From a bacterium (lineage in GTDB: Bacteria > Patescibacteriota > Minisyncoccia > Phycocordibacterales > JAUSIJ01): 8,065 nt of DNA. Below the pieces are notes generated by a model, which saw only the letters and a program-made list of their open reading frames with translations, was not told the DNA's origin and ran no database searches. Positions within the stretch are counted from its first letter, which is position 1; each line of letters opens with the position of its first letter. A program made the position numbers and the translations under genes. Shown here piece by piece: positions 1 to 6,301 of the stretch. Location: positions 1-8,065 of the forward strand of contig JAUSIJ010000025.1 in the NCBI GenBank assembly GCA_030647855.1, written 5' to 3'.

Positions 1-819
1 GGAGCCACCATTACAACCGTAAAGATAGCCGGCATCAGCCACGAATTTTCCGTTATAAACGGCATTAAGGAAGACGTTATTACCATTCTCTTGAACCTCA
101 AGCGCCTCAAGGTGAAGCTTCTCTCAGACGAAGCCCAAACCCTGACCCTTAAAATCAAGGGGGCTAAAGTGGTAACCGCCGCCGACATAAAGGTGCCGGG
201 CCAAGTAGAGATCCTTAATCCCGAGCTCCCCATTGCCACCATGACCGACAAGAACGCCGAGCTTGATTGTGAAATGATGCTCGAAAAGGGACTCGGCTAT
301 GTCACGAAAGAAAATCTCCAGAAGGGAAAGATGGATATCGGCCTTATTGCTCTCGACGCTAGCTTCACTCCGATCCGCCGCGCCACCTATGAGGTAGAGA
401 ATATGCGCGTCGGAGACCGCACGGACTTCAATCGCCTGCGACTTTCGATCGAAACAGACGGTACTATCACTCCCAAAGAAGCACTCGAGCGGTCAATCGA
501 GATTATGATAAGCCAACTCAAGTCTATTATCGGCTTCAAAGAAGAGGAGGAACTTCCAACTCACGCTGAAGCGCGCGAAACACCGAAAGCCGAGGAAGGC
601 CGCCGCAGGGAGATAGACCCGGAAGTGCTCAAGACCCGCATCGAAACGCTCGGCCTTTCACCGCGCACGGTGAACGCTCTTGCTACCGCCAATATCCGCA
701 CTGTCGGAGGTCTGGCCCGAAAGAAGGAGGAAGATATTCTCGAAATCGAAGGTCTCGGTCAAAAAGGCGTGCAGGAAATCAAAAGGGCCTTGAGTAATTT
801 TGGAATATCGTTAAAATAA
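1..819 (+). CDS. rpoA: DNA-directed RNA polymerase subunit alpha, 5'-truncated by the window edge
   Basis: The alpha subunit nucleates RNA polymerase assembly through its N-terminal domain and contacts upstream promoter DNA and activators through its C-terminal domain. The reading frame is open from base 1, so the gene begins upstream; roughly the first 50 residues are missing compared with the E. coli protein, and 272 codons are present. The visible start GAT-ITTVKIAGISHEFS followed by a KEDV..ILLNLK segment is the conserved alpha N-terminal core, so the TTG at 91 is internal and not the start. The C-terminal helix-hairpin-helix domain occupies about 610-819. By alignment from memory, Arg at 664-666, Asn at 673-675, Gly at 757-759 and Lys at 763-765 correspond to E. 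coli R265, N268, G296 and K298, which bind UP-element DNA; the position of S299 is Gly. The stop lies 7 bases before rplQ, indicating co-transcription. Confidence 0.97.
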   Translation, partial: GATITTVKIAGISHEFSVINGIKEDVITILLNLKRLKVKLLSDEAQTLTLKIKGAKVVTAADIKVPGQVEILNPELPIATMTDKNAELDCEMMLEKGLGYVTKENLQKGKMDIGLIALDASFTPIRRATYEVENMRVGDRTDFNRLRLSIETDGTITPKEALERSIEIMISQLKSIIGFKEEEELPTHAEARETPKAEEGRRREIDPEVLKTRIETLGLSPRTVNALATANIRTVGGLARKKEEDILEIEGLGQKGVQEIKRALSNFGISLK

Positions 820-826
820 GAGCCGC

Positions 827-1177
827 ATGAAGCATCATAAGTCAGGTCGAACATTGGGCAGAGTACTAAAGGTGCGAAGAGCGCTCTTGCGTTCGCTCGC
901 CTCTTCCCTTGTACTCCACGAAAAAATAATGACTACGGAAGCCAAGGCCAAGGAACTGCGCCCTTTTGTCGAGAAGCTCGTTACCCGGAGCAAAAATAAT
1001 ACAGTCGCGTCGAAGCGGCTCATTATCGGTAGAATCGGTAAAGGAATGGCCGAGGAAAAGCTTTTCAAGGTTCTCGGTCCCCGGTATCTCGAACGCCGCG
1101 GCGGTTACACGAGAATCACCAAATTCCCGCCTCGCAGTGGAGATGGCAGCTCGATGGCCCAAATAGAGTTTGTATAA
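827..1177 (+). CDS. rplQ: 50S ribosomal protein L17 (bL17)
   Basis: L17 is a large-subunit ribosomal protein near the peptide exit tunnel. The 116-residue product matches the family over its whole length: the N-terminal basic MKHHKSGRTLGR segment, the central TTEAKAKELRPFVEKL motif, and the closing LGPRYLERRGGYTRI block with a short acidic/hydrophobic end. It is slightly shorter than the 127-residue E. coli protein because the C-terminal tail is absent, as in many bacteria. The ATG at 827 is supported by the conserved N-terminus; only a weak purine stretch (AAGAG, 818-822) precedes it, 4 bases away and overlapping the rpoA stop. It follows rpoA as in most bacteria, and rplM starts 8 bases after its stop, without the transporter and truA genes that intervene in many Gram-positives. 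Confidence 0.97.
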   Translation: MKHHKSGRTLGRVLKVRRALLRSLASSLVLHEKIMTTEAKAKELRPFVEKLVTRSKNNTVASKRLIIGRIGKGMAEEKLFKVLGPRYLERRGGYTRITKFPPRSGDGSSMAQIEFV

Positions 1178-1178
1178 A
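1173..1178 (+). promoter_or_regulatory. Possible -10 element just upstream of rplM
   Basis: A TATAAA hexamer overlaps the rplQ stop codon and ends 7 bases before the rplM ATG. I see no TTGACA-like hexamer at 16 to 18 bases upstream, so this may be chance in an AT-rich joint. It is listed because the same hexamer-to-ATG distance occurs before grpE and before the PaaK-like gene. Confidence 0.22.
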
Positions 1179-1185
1179 TATTTTC

Positions 1186-1533
1186 ATGGAAGAACATACG
1201 ATTGACGCTGAAGGTAAAAAAATCGGACGAGTGGCAAGCGAGGCCGCCGCAATGCTTATGGGTAAAAACAGAGCTGATTTTGCGCGGAATGTAGTTCACG
1301 CCGTGAAGGTAAAAATAATCAACACGTCCAAAGTTGTCGCTAATGAGAAGAAGCGGGAGAGCAAGGCGTATGTGAGGTATTCCGGCTACCCCGGCGGCAT
1401 AAAGGAAGAAAGGCTCGGCCATCTGATCGGGCGGCGCGGCTACGGTGAAGTCTTTCGCCGAGCGGTTTTTGGCATGCTTCCGAAAAATAAACTGCGCTCA
1501 CAGATTATCAAAAATCTAACTCTTACCGACTAG
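1186..1533 (+). CDS. rplM: 50S ribosomal protein L13 (uL13), short form
   Basis: L13 is an early-assembly protein of the large ribosomal subunit. The 115-residue product has the family landmarks: TIDAEGKKIGRVASEAAAMLMGK near the N-terminus, the YSGYPGGIKEE motif in the middle, and AVFGMLPKNKLR near the end. It is about 27 residues shorter than E. coli L13 (142): the first dozen or so residues and the C-terminal tail after the GMLPK block are absent. The usual DTGD-type segment before the central strand (E. coli VDTGDYIIVLNADK) is replaced by HAVKVKIINTSK. This compact form resembles L13 proteins I associate with Parcubacteria and is the best taxonomic clue here. No Shine-Dalgarno sequence precedes the ATG. 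Its stop is 2 bases from the rpsI start, so the two are probably translationally coupled. Confidence 0.95.
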   Translation: MEEHTIDAEGKKIGRVASEAAAMLMGKNRADFARNVVHAVKVKIINTSKVVANEKKRESKAYVRYSGYPGGIKEERLGHLIGRRGYGEVFRRAVFGMLPKNKLRSQIIKNLTLTD

Positions 1534-1535
1534 CC

Positions 1536-1970
1536 ATGGAAACCGAAACAAAAGGCTACGAAATCAAGAACTTCGGCAAACGAGACTATGTTGAGGCAGT
1601 CGGCCGCAGGAAGACGTCCGTCGCCCGCGTTCGCATTTACCCGAGCGCCAAAGCCACTATGGTGGTTAATAACAAGGATGTTAATGACTACTTTTCAACT
1701 GACGACGAACGAACAATCGCGCGCGATGCATTGAGCAAGCCGAAAGTGACCAATAAGTTTAAGATAACGGCAAAAGTATCCGGCGGCGGCACACACTCCC
1801 AAGCCGAGGCTTTGCGCCATGGCATCGCCCGGGCACTTATTGACCTAGACCACGAACTACGCAAAACTTTAAAAAAGATGGGCTATCTAAAACGCGATCC
1901 CCGCATGAAGGAGCGAAGAAAATTCGGACTTAAAAAAGCGCGTAAAGCTCCCCAATGGAGCAAACGGTAG
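1536..1970 (+). CDS. rpsI: 30S ribosomal protein S9 (uS9)
   Basis: S9 is a small-subunit head protein whose C-terminal tail reaches the P-site tRNA anticodon. The 144-residue product shows the diagnostic EAVGRRKTSVARVRIYP start, the KVSGGGTHSQAEALRHGIARAL core and the basic tail KKARKAPQWSKR, ending in the conserved Ser-Lys-Arg. The penultimate aromatic is Trp where PQFSKR is usual. An extra leader of about 15 residues precedes the conserved core compared with E. coli; the ATG at 1536 is kept because it sits 2 bases after the rplM stop and no other start is near. It is the last gene of the ribosomal block. No hairpin-plus-T-run terminator is visible in the 65 bases before grpE. Confidence 0.96.
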   Translation: METETKGYEIKNFGKRDYVEAVGRRKTSVARVRIYPSAKATMVVNNKDVNDYFSTDDERTIARDALSKPKVTNKFKITAKVSGGGTHSQAEALRHGIARALIDLDHELRKTLKKMGYLKRDPRMKERRKFGLKKARKAPQWSKR

Positions 1971-1999
1971 TATCGCGGCCAGCGGCAAGACAAGCATCC

Positions 2000-2027
2000 T
2001 TTCGCTCTAAAATCTGCGGAGTATAAT
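2000..2027 (+). promoter_or_regulatory. Promoter of grpE (perfect -10, weak -35)
   Basis: A perfect TATAAT lies at 2022-2027. The best -35 candidate, TTTCGC at 2000-2005 (16-base spacing), matches the consensus poorly. The -10 ends 8 bases before the grpE ATG, so transcription would begin at about 2033-2036, on or beside the start codon. Confidence 0.6.
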
Positions 2028-2035
2028 TTCAATCT

Positions 2036-2620
2036 ATGGAGGAAAACACTGAAAAAGAAGGTGGTAAGCTTAGAGAAGAGCAAACGGAGGATCAGGAGGT
2101 CGAGATCGAGGAAACCGACGAAGAGGGCAACCCTCGCGATCTTCTAAAACGCCTCCGGGAGAGGCTAGCAGCCTGCACGGCGGAGAAGCAGACCTATCTT
2201 GAGGGATGGCAGCGCGCCCGTGCCGAGCTCGTAAACAGCCGCAAGCGGGATGAGGAGGAGAAAAAAGAATTTATCAAATTTGCGAACGAGTCGCTTCTTA
2301 TAGAGCTCATTTCTGTGCTCGACAGTTTCGATATGGCGTTCTCTCACAAGGAGAGCTATGAAAAGGCCGATCCTTCATGGCGCAAGGGGATCGAGCAGAT
2401 TCACAATCAATTTGTTACAACCTTAAAGAATAACGACCTCGAAATCGTTGAACCGAAAGGCGAAAAGTTCAATCCGTCTCTCCACGAACCGGTTGAGCTC
2501 ATAACGACTGACAAACCAGAGGAAGACGGTGTTATTCTTGAGGTACTGCAGACGGGCTATTCGCTTAAAGGCAAGCTTATCCGGCCGCCTAAAGTACGAG
2601 TAGGCGAGCTCAAAACGTAG
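2036..2620 (+). CDS. grpE: Nucleotide exchange factor GrpE
   Basis: GrpE is the cytosolic cochaperone that opens the nucleotide cleft of DnaK and releases ADP. The 194-residue product has the expected architecture: a strongly acidic, probably disordered N-terminus (residues 1-33), a long charged helix likely to form the dimer coiled coil (about 34-110) containing NSRKRDEEEKKEFIKFANESLL, and a C-terminal beta domain. The family motif EPKGEKFNPSLHEPV begins at residue 139, and GYSLKGKLIRPPKVRVGEL closes the protein. Length is close to E. coli GrpE (197). The ATG at 2036 is the only sensible start, yet it lies 8 bases after a perfect -10 box and has no Shine-Dalgarno sequence outside that promoter. 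It sits directly upstream of dnaK, which has a separate promoter. Confidence 0.95.
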   Translation: MEENTEKEGGKLREEQTEDQEVEIEETDEEGNPRDLLKRLRERLAACTAEKQTYLEGWQRARAELVNSRKRDEEEKKEFIKFANESLLIELISVLDSFDMAFSHKESYEKADPSWRKGIEQIHNQFVTTLKNNDLEIVEPKGEKFNPSLHEPVELITTDKPEEDGVILEVLQTGYSLKGKLIRPPKVRVGELKT

Positions 2621-2631
2621 GCGTAGGGAAC

Positions 2632-2660
2632 TTGACACACGTATTTAAATATTATATTTA
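2632..2660 (+). promoter_or_regulatory. Promoter of dnaK with an AT-rich inverted repeat
   Basis: A perfect TTGACA is at 2632-2637. The -10 can be read as TATATT at 2653-2658 (5 of 6 matches, 15-base spacing) or TATTTA at 2655-2660 (3 of 6 matches, 17-base spacing). The inferred leader is about 20 to 25 bases and lacks a Shine-Dalgarno sequence. A six-base inverted repeat, TAAATA-N3-TATTTA, spans 2646-2660 over the spacer and -10. It could be an operator or simply AT-rich promoter DNA. It is not a CIRCE element. Confidence 0.7.
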
Positions 2661-2684
2661 TTAACAGTTAAGCAAGCGCGCATT

Positions 2685-4604
2685 ATGGCAAAAATACTTG
2701 GTATTGATCTCGGAACAACCTTTTCAGCAATGGCAATCGTCGAAGGAGGCGAGCCGAAAATCATAGAGAACGCCGAGGGCGCCAGAACAACGCCTTCTAT
2801 TGTGGCGCTCTCGAAAACCGGCGAACGTCTCGTTGGCCTGCTTGCCAAGCGACAGTCGGTAACCAATCCGAGAAATACGGTCTTCCAAATCAAGCGCTTC
2901 ATCGGCCACAACTTTGATGAGCCGGACGTCCAGCAGGACATAAAAAGCGTTCCTTTCGAGGTGCGCAAAGCCGACAAAGGCGGCATCGAAGTCAAAATGG
3001 GTGAGGGCTGGCACCGACCCGAGGAGATTTCGGCTATGATTCTTCAAAAACTCAAAAGCGACGCCGAGGCGCGTCTAGGGCAAAAAATCACCGAGGCAGT
3101 CATTACGGTGCCAGCCTATTTCAATGACTCTCAGCGCCAAGCGACAAAACACGCGGGCAAGATTGCCGGTTTTGAAGTCAAGCGCATCATCAATGAGCCG
3201 ACAGCCGCGGCTCTTGCTTACGGTTTCAATAAAAAGAAGGATGAAAAAATCGCGGTCTTCGACTTTGGCGGTGGTACCTTTGATATCTCCATTCTCGAAG
3301 TCGGCGACGATGTGGTGGAAGTAAAATCAACCGACGGCGACTCTCACCTCGGCGGACGCGACATTGATCAGAAGATCGTCAATTGGCTGGCCGATGAATT
3401 TAAAAAAGAGAACGGCATAGACGTCCGCAAGGACCCTCTCGCCCTCCAACGCCTCGATGAATCGGCCGAAAAGGCCAAGATTGAGCTCTCCACCGCCCTC
3501 CAGAGCGAGATTAACATCCCCTTCGTCAGTTCTGACGCCGCAGGACCAAAACACCTCTTGGTTACCATGACCCGTGCCAAACTCGAGGAACTGGCCTCTG
3601 AATTCATCGAGCGTGCCATGAACATAAGCAAAAGAGCGCTCGAAGCTTCGCCGTTTAAAAAGGATGAGATCCAAGAAGTGATTCTTGTTGGTGGACAAAC
3701 GCGCATGCCGATGATCCAAAAGGCGGTGAAAGACTTTTTCGGTCGCGATCCCCATATGGGCGTCAATCCGGACGAAGTGGTAGCGATCGGAGCGGCTATC
3801 CAAGGCGGCATCATTGCTGGCGATGTTAAAGACATTCTCCTTCTCGATGTCATTCCGCTCTCGCTCGGCATCGAAACGATGGGAGGTGTCGCTACCAAAC
3901 TTATTGAACGCAACAGCACTATCCCAACGGCGCGCACACAGGTATTCACAACAGCCGCGGACAACCAAACTTCGGTAGACGTCCACATTGTCCAAGGCGA
4001 GCGCCCTATGGCCGGGGATAACAAGAGTCTCGGCAGATTTATCCTTGACGGAATTCCGCCGGCCCAACGCGGCACACCGCAAGTTGAGGTAACCTTTGAC
4101 GTTGACGCCAACGGAATCCTCAATGTCAGCGCCAAGGATAAGACTTCGGGCAAATCGCAATCAATCCGCATCGAAGCAACCTCGGGACTGTCAAAAGACG
4201 AAATAGAGAAGATGAAAAAAGAGGCCGAACTCCACGGGGAGGAAGATCGCAAAAAACAGGAGCTTGCAGAGGCGAGGAATCTCGCCGAGCAGCTCATGTA
4301 CACGGCCGAGAAATCCCTCAAAGATAATGTCGACAAAATTCCGGCTGATATAAAATCTTCGGTCGAGGCGAAAGTCGCCGAATTGCGCAAAGTTACGCCC
4401 GGCACCGAGACATCGGTGATTAAGCGTGCGACGGAAGAACTTTCAACCGAGATGCAGAAGATCGGTCAGGCAATGGCGAGCCAAGGGACACAAGGTTCGC
4501 CTAATCAAGGGAACTCGGCTGGCGGTGAAGGTTCGGTCCGGGACGCTGAATTCAAAGAAAAAAAGGAAGGCGAAGAAGGGGAGGATAAAGGCCAATCGAA
4601 GTAG
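2685..4604 (+). CDS. dnaK: Molecular chaperone DnaK (Hsp70)
   Basis: DnaK is the ATP-driven cytosolic Hsp70 that binds exposed hydrophobic peptides in cooperation with DnaJ and GrpE. The 639-residue product is full length (E. coli 638). The N-terminal nucleotide-binding domain shows GIDLGTTFS (residues 6-14), [11 protein letters not shown], the phosphate-binding DFGGGTFD with Thr198, and [10 protein letters not shown]. Relative to B. subtilis DnaK it carries the insertion of about 24 residues near residues 78-105 that is typical of Gram-negative DnaK. The interdomain linker DILLLDV is at 383-389, followed by the substrate-binding domain ([31 protein letters not shown]), an alpha-helical lid and a Gly/Ser/Gln-rich then acidic tail containing VRDAEF. 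Residue 13 is Phe where bacterial DnaK usually has Asn. It has its own promoter and leader after grpE. Confidence 0.98.
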   Translation: MAKILGIDLGTTFSAMAIVEGGEPKIIENAEGARTTPSIVALSKTGERLVGLLAKRQSVTNPRNTVFQIKRFIGHNFDEPDVQQDIKSVPFEVRKADKGGIEVKMGEGWHRPEEISAMILQKLKSDAEARLGQKITEAVITVPAYFNDSQRQATKHAGKIAGFEVKRIINEPTAAALAYGFNKKKDEKIAVFDFGGGTFDISILEVGDDVVEVKSTDGDSHLGGRDIDQKIVNWLADEFKKENGIDVRKDPLALQRLDESAEKAKIELSTALQSEINIPFVSSDAAGPKHLLVTMTRAKLEELASEFIERAMNISKRALEASPFKKDEIQEVILVGGQTRMPMIQKAVKDFFGRDPHMGVNPDEVVAIGAAIQGGIIAGDVKDILLLDVIPLSLGIETMGGVATKLIERNSTIPTARTQVFTTAADNQTSVDVHIVQGERPMAGDNKSLGRFILDGIPPAQRGTPQVEVTFDVDANGILNVSAKDKTSGKSQSIRIEATSGLSKDEIEKMKKEAELHGEEDRKKQELAEARNLAEQLMYTAEKSLKDNVDKIPADIKSSVEAKVAELRKVTPGTETSVIKRATEELSTEMQKIGQAMASQGTQGSPNQGNSAGGEGSVRDAEFKEKKEGEEGEDKGQSK

Positions 4605-4655
4605 GCTAGGGGCCACGCCACGCCACCGACTGTTTCTTTTGTATTTAGCTTAATA

Positions 4656-4664
4656 TGCTATACT
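4656..4664 (+). promoter_or_regulatory. Extended -10 promoter of dnaJ
   Basis: TGCTATACT is a TGn-extended -10 (hexamer TATACT at 4659-4664, 5 of 6 matches). The -35 region is T-rich without a good hexamer, as is common for extended -10 promoters. Transcription would begin near 4671, giving a leader of about 24 bases. The promoter lies in the 90-base gap between dnaK and dnaJ; no terminator hairpin is evident in that gap. Confidence 0.55.
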
Positions 4665-4669
4665 TCACT

Positions 4670-4686
4670 CGTTAAAACATCTAACG
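4670..4686 (+). repeat. Inverted repeat at the predicted 5' end of the dnaJ transcript
   Basis: CGTTA (4670-4674) and TAACG (4682-4686) form a perfect five-base inverted repeat around a 7-base loop. It coincides with the predicted transcription start of dnaJ and ends 8 bases before the ATG. It could be a weak 5' mRNA hairpin, an operator or chance. Confidence 0.3.
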
Positions 4687-4694
4687 CTTAATTT

Positions 4695-5771
4695 ATGTCA
4701 AAGGATTACTACAACGCTCTCGGTGTCGCGCGAAGTGCCTCAAAAGACGATATAAAGAAGGCCTATCGCAAGCTTGCCCACAAATATCATCCCGACAAAA
4801 AAGAGGGTGACGAAAAAAAGTTTAAGGAAATCAACGAAGCGTATAGCGTGCTTTCTGATGACAAAAAGAGGGCGGAGTACGACTCCTACGGCAGAGTGTT
4901 TAGCGAGGCAGGGGGTGCCAGTGGAGCAGGCTTCAGCGGTTTTGAGGGTTTTGATTTTTCCGAATTTAGCAAAGGTTTTCAGGACATCGATCTTGAAGAC
5001 GTCTTCGGAGAATTTTTCGGCGGGGGATTTAAAAAAGAACGCATAAGACGCGGCAGGGACGTTTCTTTTGATGTTGAAATTTCCTTCGCGGAGTCAGTTT
5101 TCGGCATCGAGCGCAAGGTTCTGCTCAATAAGACGGCAAGCTGTGAGGTATGCGGCGGCAGCGGCGGAACACCCGGCACCGAGCTCATGACCTGTCCGAC
5201 CTGCAACGGCAAAGGCAAGGTGCATGAAGCACGAAGATCATTTTTTGGAACTTTTTCTACCGTTACTACCTGTTCTACTTGCGGCGGCACCGGAGAGGTG
5301 CCGAAAGAGAGATGCAAGACATGTGCCGGCCAAGGTGTTCTTAAGCGGGAAGAGGAAATTACGGTACGGATTCCGCCCGGCATCAATGACGGAGAAATGA
5401 TACGGATTTCTGGAGCCGGCGAAGCTGTGGCTCGTGGTTTGGCCGGAGACCTCTACGTCAAAATTCACGCCAAGCAGCACCCTATTTTCCGCAAGGAAGG
5501 CAACAATCTCCATATGAATTTGAGCATCAAGCTCTCAACCGCGCTCCTCGGCGGCAACTATACCCTGCGAACGCTCGATGGCGACATTCAGCTTAAGATC
5601 CCCGAAGGGGTGAGCCACGGCGAAGTTCTGCGCGTCAAAGGCAAAGGCGTGCCAATCGAAAAAAATAAAAGGGGCGATCTCCTGATCAAAGTGCAGATCG
5701 AACTACCGAGCAAACTATCAAAGAGTGCTCGAGCAAGTATCGAGGACTTACGCGATAAGGAAGGCATTTAG
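4695..5771 (+). CDS. dnaJ: Chaperone protein DnaJ (Hsp40, class A)
   Basis: DnaJ binds unfolded clients and stimulates the ATPase of DnaK. The 358-residue product has all class A parts in order. The J domain is at about residues 4-65, with the catalytic His32-Pro33-Asp34 and a shortened loop before helix III. A Gly/Phe-rich linker follows (about 69-112, with [17 protein letters not shown] and an [11 protein letters not shown] segment). Four complete CxxCxGxG zinc-binding repeats start at Cys150, Cys167, Cys193 and Cys207, then come the C-terminal client-binding domains with [26 protein letters not shown]. It is a little shorter than E. coli DnaJ (376), mainly in the linker and tail. The ATG at 4695 begins the canonical [10 protein letters not shown] sequence. 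It follows dnaK and its stop is 5 bases before the next gene. Confidence 0.98.
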   Translation: MSKDYYNALGVARSASKDDIKKAYRKLAHKYHPDKKEGDEKKFKEINEAYSVLSDDKKRAEYDSYGRVFSEAGGASGAGFSGFEGFDFSEFSKGFQDIDLEDVFGEFFGGGFKKERIRRGRDVSFDVEISFAESVFGIERKVLLNKTASCEVCGGSGGTPGTELMTCPTCNGKGKVHEARRSFFGTFSTVTTCSTCGGTGEVPKERCKTCAGQGVLKREEEITVRIPPGINDGEMIRISGAGEAVARGLAGDLYVKIHAKQHPIFRKEGNNLHMNLSIKLSTALLGGNYTLRTLDGDIQLKIPEGVSHGEVLRVKGKGVPIEKNKRGDLLIKVQIELPSKLSKSARASIEDLRDKEGI

Positions 5772-5776
5772 TTGCA

Positions 5777-6241
5777 ATGGCGATTTCTCTCGATATTTTA
5801 GTTCTGGCAGGCATCTTTGTCCCTCTTTTCCTCTTCGCTTTCTTCATGGGCAAGGAGAAGTTAATCGCACTCATGGTCGCGATTTATATTGCAGCTATCC
5901 TCTACAGTTACTTTCCATATCTCGATCAGTTTAAAGGCAGTCCTGAAAATACCCTTGTCTTCAAGGGCATTGTCTTTTTGGTTCTCATTTCGGCACCGTA
6001 TGTCATCCTCTCGCGCCTCGAGAGCAATGGCTCGTCACCACTTACCAGCCGCGCATGTCACAGCGGCCTTCTCGCCCTCGGAGCGCTTATTCTTGTCGTG
6101 TTTGTCTCATACCACGTCATTCCTCTCCACTCGCTCTATAATTTTTCACTGACTTTCGACAATCTTTTCCAACCGGCGGAAGTGCGCTTCTGGTGGCTAG
6201 CCGCTCCGCTTCTCCTCATGTTCCCGACCTTAAGACGCTAG
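5777..6241 (+). CDS. Multi-spanning membrane protein of unknown function
   Basis: I do not recognise this 154-residue protein with certainty. It is strongly hydrophobic, with about five candidate membrane segments near residues 5-23, 29-46, 60-78, 97-116 and 137-150. The first two are separated by a tight, charged Gly-Lys-Glu-Lys turn, and there is no cleavable signal peptide pattern. A hairpin of two helices with a short basic turn near the N-terminus recalls CvpA-type membrane proteins, but that is only a resemblance. The short loops and the Arg-Arg C-terminus show no enzymatic motif. The ATG lies 5 bases after the dnaJ stop, so it is probably co-transcribed with dnaJ; a purine run GGAAGG (about 5759-5764) is 12 bases upstream, far for a Shine-Dalgarno site. 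A link to protein quality control at the membrane would be guesswork from position. Confidence 0.8.
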   Translation: MAISLDILVLAGIFVPLFLFAFFMGKEKLIALMVAIYIAAILYSYFPYLDQFKGSPENTLVFKGIVFLVLISAPYVILSRLESNGSSPLTSRACHSGLLALGALILVVFVSYHVIPLHSLYNFSLTFDNLFQPAEVRFWWLAAPLLLMFPTLRR

Positions 6242-6277
6242 AGATACATTAATTCTTCACTGTAAATTCGCTGCTTT

Positions 6278-6294
6278 TATGGTAGAGTTATAAA
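6278..6294 (+). promoter_or_regulatory. Probable promoter of the PaaK-like gene
   Basis: Overlapping -10 candidates are present: TGGTAGAGT (6280-6288, TGn-extended, hexamer 4 of 6) and TATAAA (6289-6294). A TTCACT at 6256-6261 could be a weak -35 for the upstream candidate TATGGT (6278-6283, 16-base spacing). The TATGSTA core resembles the dnaJ promoter (TATGCTA at 4655-4660 plus T4661). From TATAAA, transcription would begin next to the ATG at 6302. Confidence 0.45.
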
Positions 6295-6301
6295 GTTGAG
6301 C

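Noticed and set aside
91..819. rpoA starting at the TTG at 91
   Set aside because: The frame is open to base 1, and the upstream 30 codons encode the conserved alpha N-terminal sequence, so the true start is outside the window.
1105..1422. A 105-codon antisense frame across rplQ and rplM
   Set aside because: It overlaps two well-conserved ribosomal genes and has no domain resemblance.
3327..4405. Two long antisense open frames (277 and 345 codons) opposite dnaK
   Set aside because: They lie wholly within dnaK, whose frame is full length and conserved throughout. The antisense products show no recognisable domains and their length follows from dnaK codon bias.
4426..4653. A 75-codon, very basic + strand frame running out of the dnaK 3' end
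   Set aside because: Most of it overlaps the dnaK tail in another frame, and its lysine/arginine richness is the frame-shifted reading of the acidic, lysine-rich tail codons. The dnaJ promoter lies just beyond its stop.
4645..4661. TTAGC...GCTA resembling a CIRCE operator before dnaJ
   Set aside because: Only TAGC-N7-GCTA pairs (four bases). The CACTC/GAGTG parts of CIRCE are absent and the spacing is wrong.
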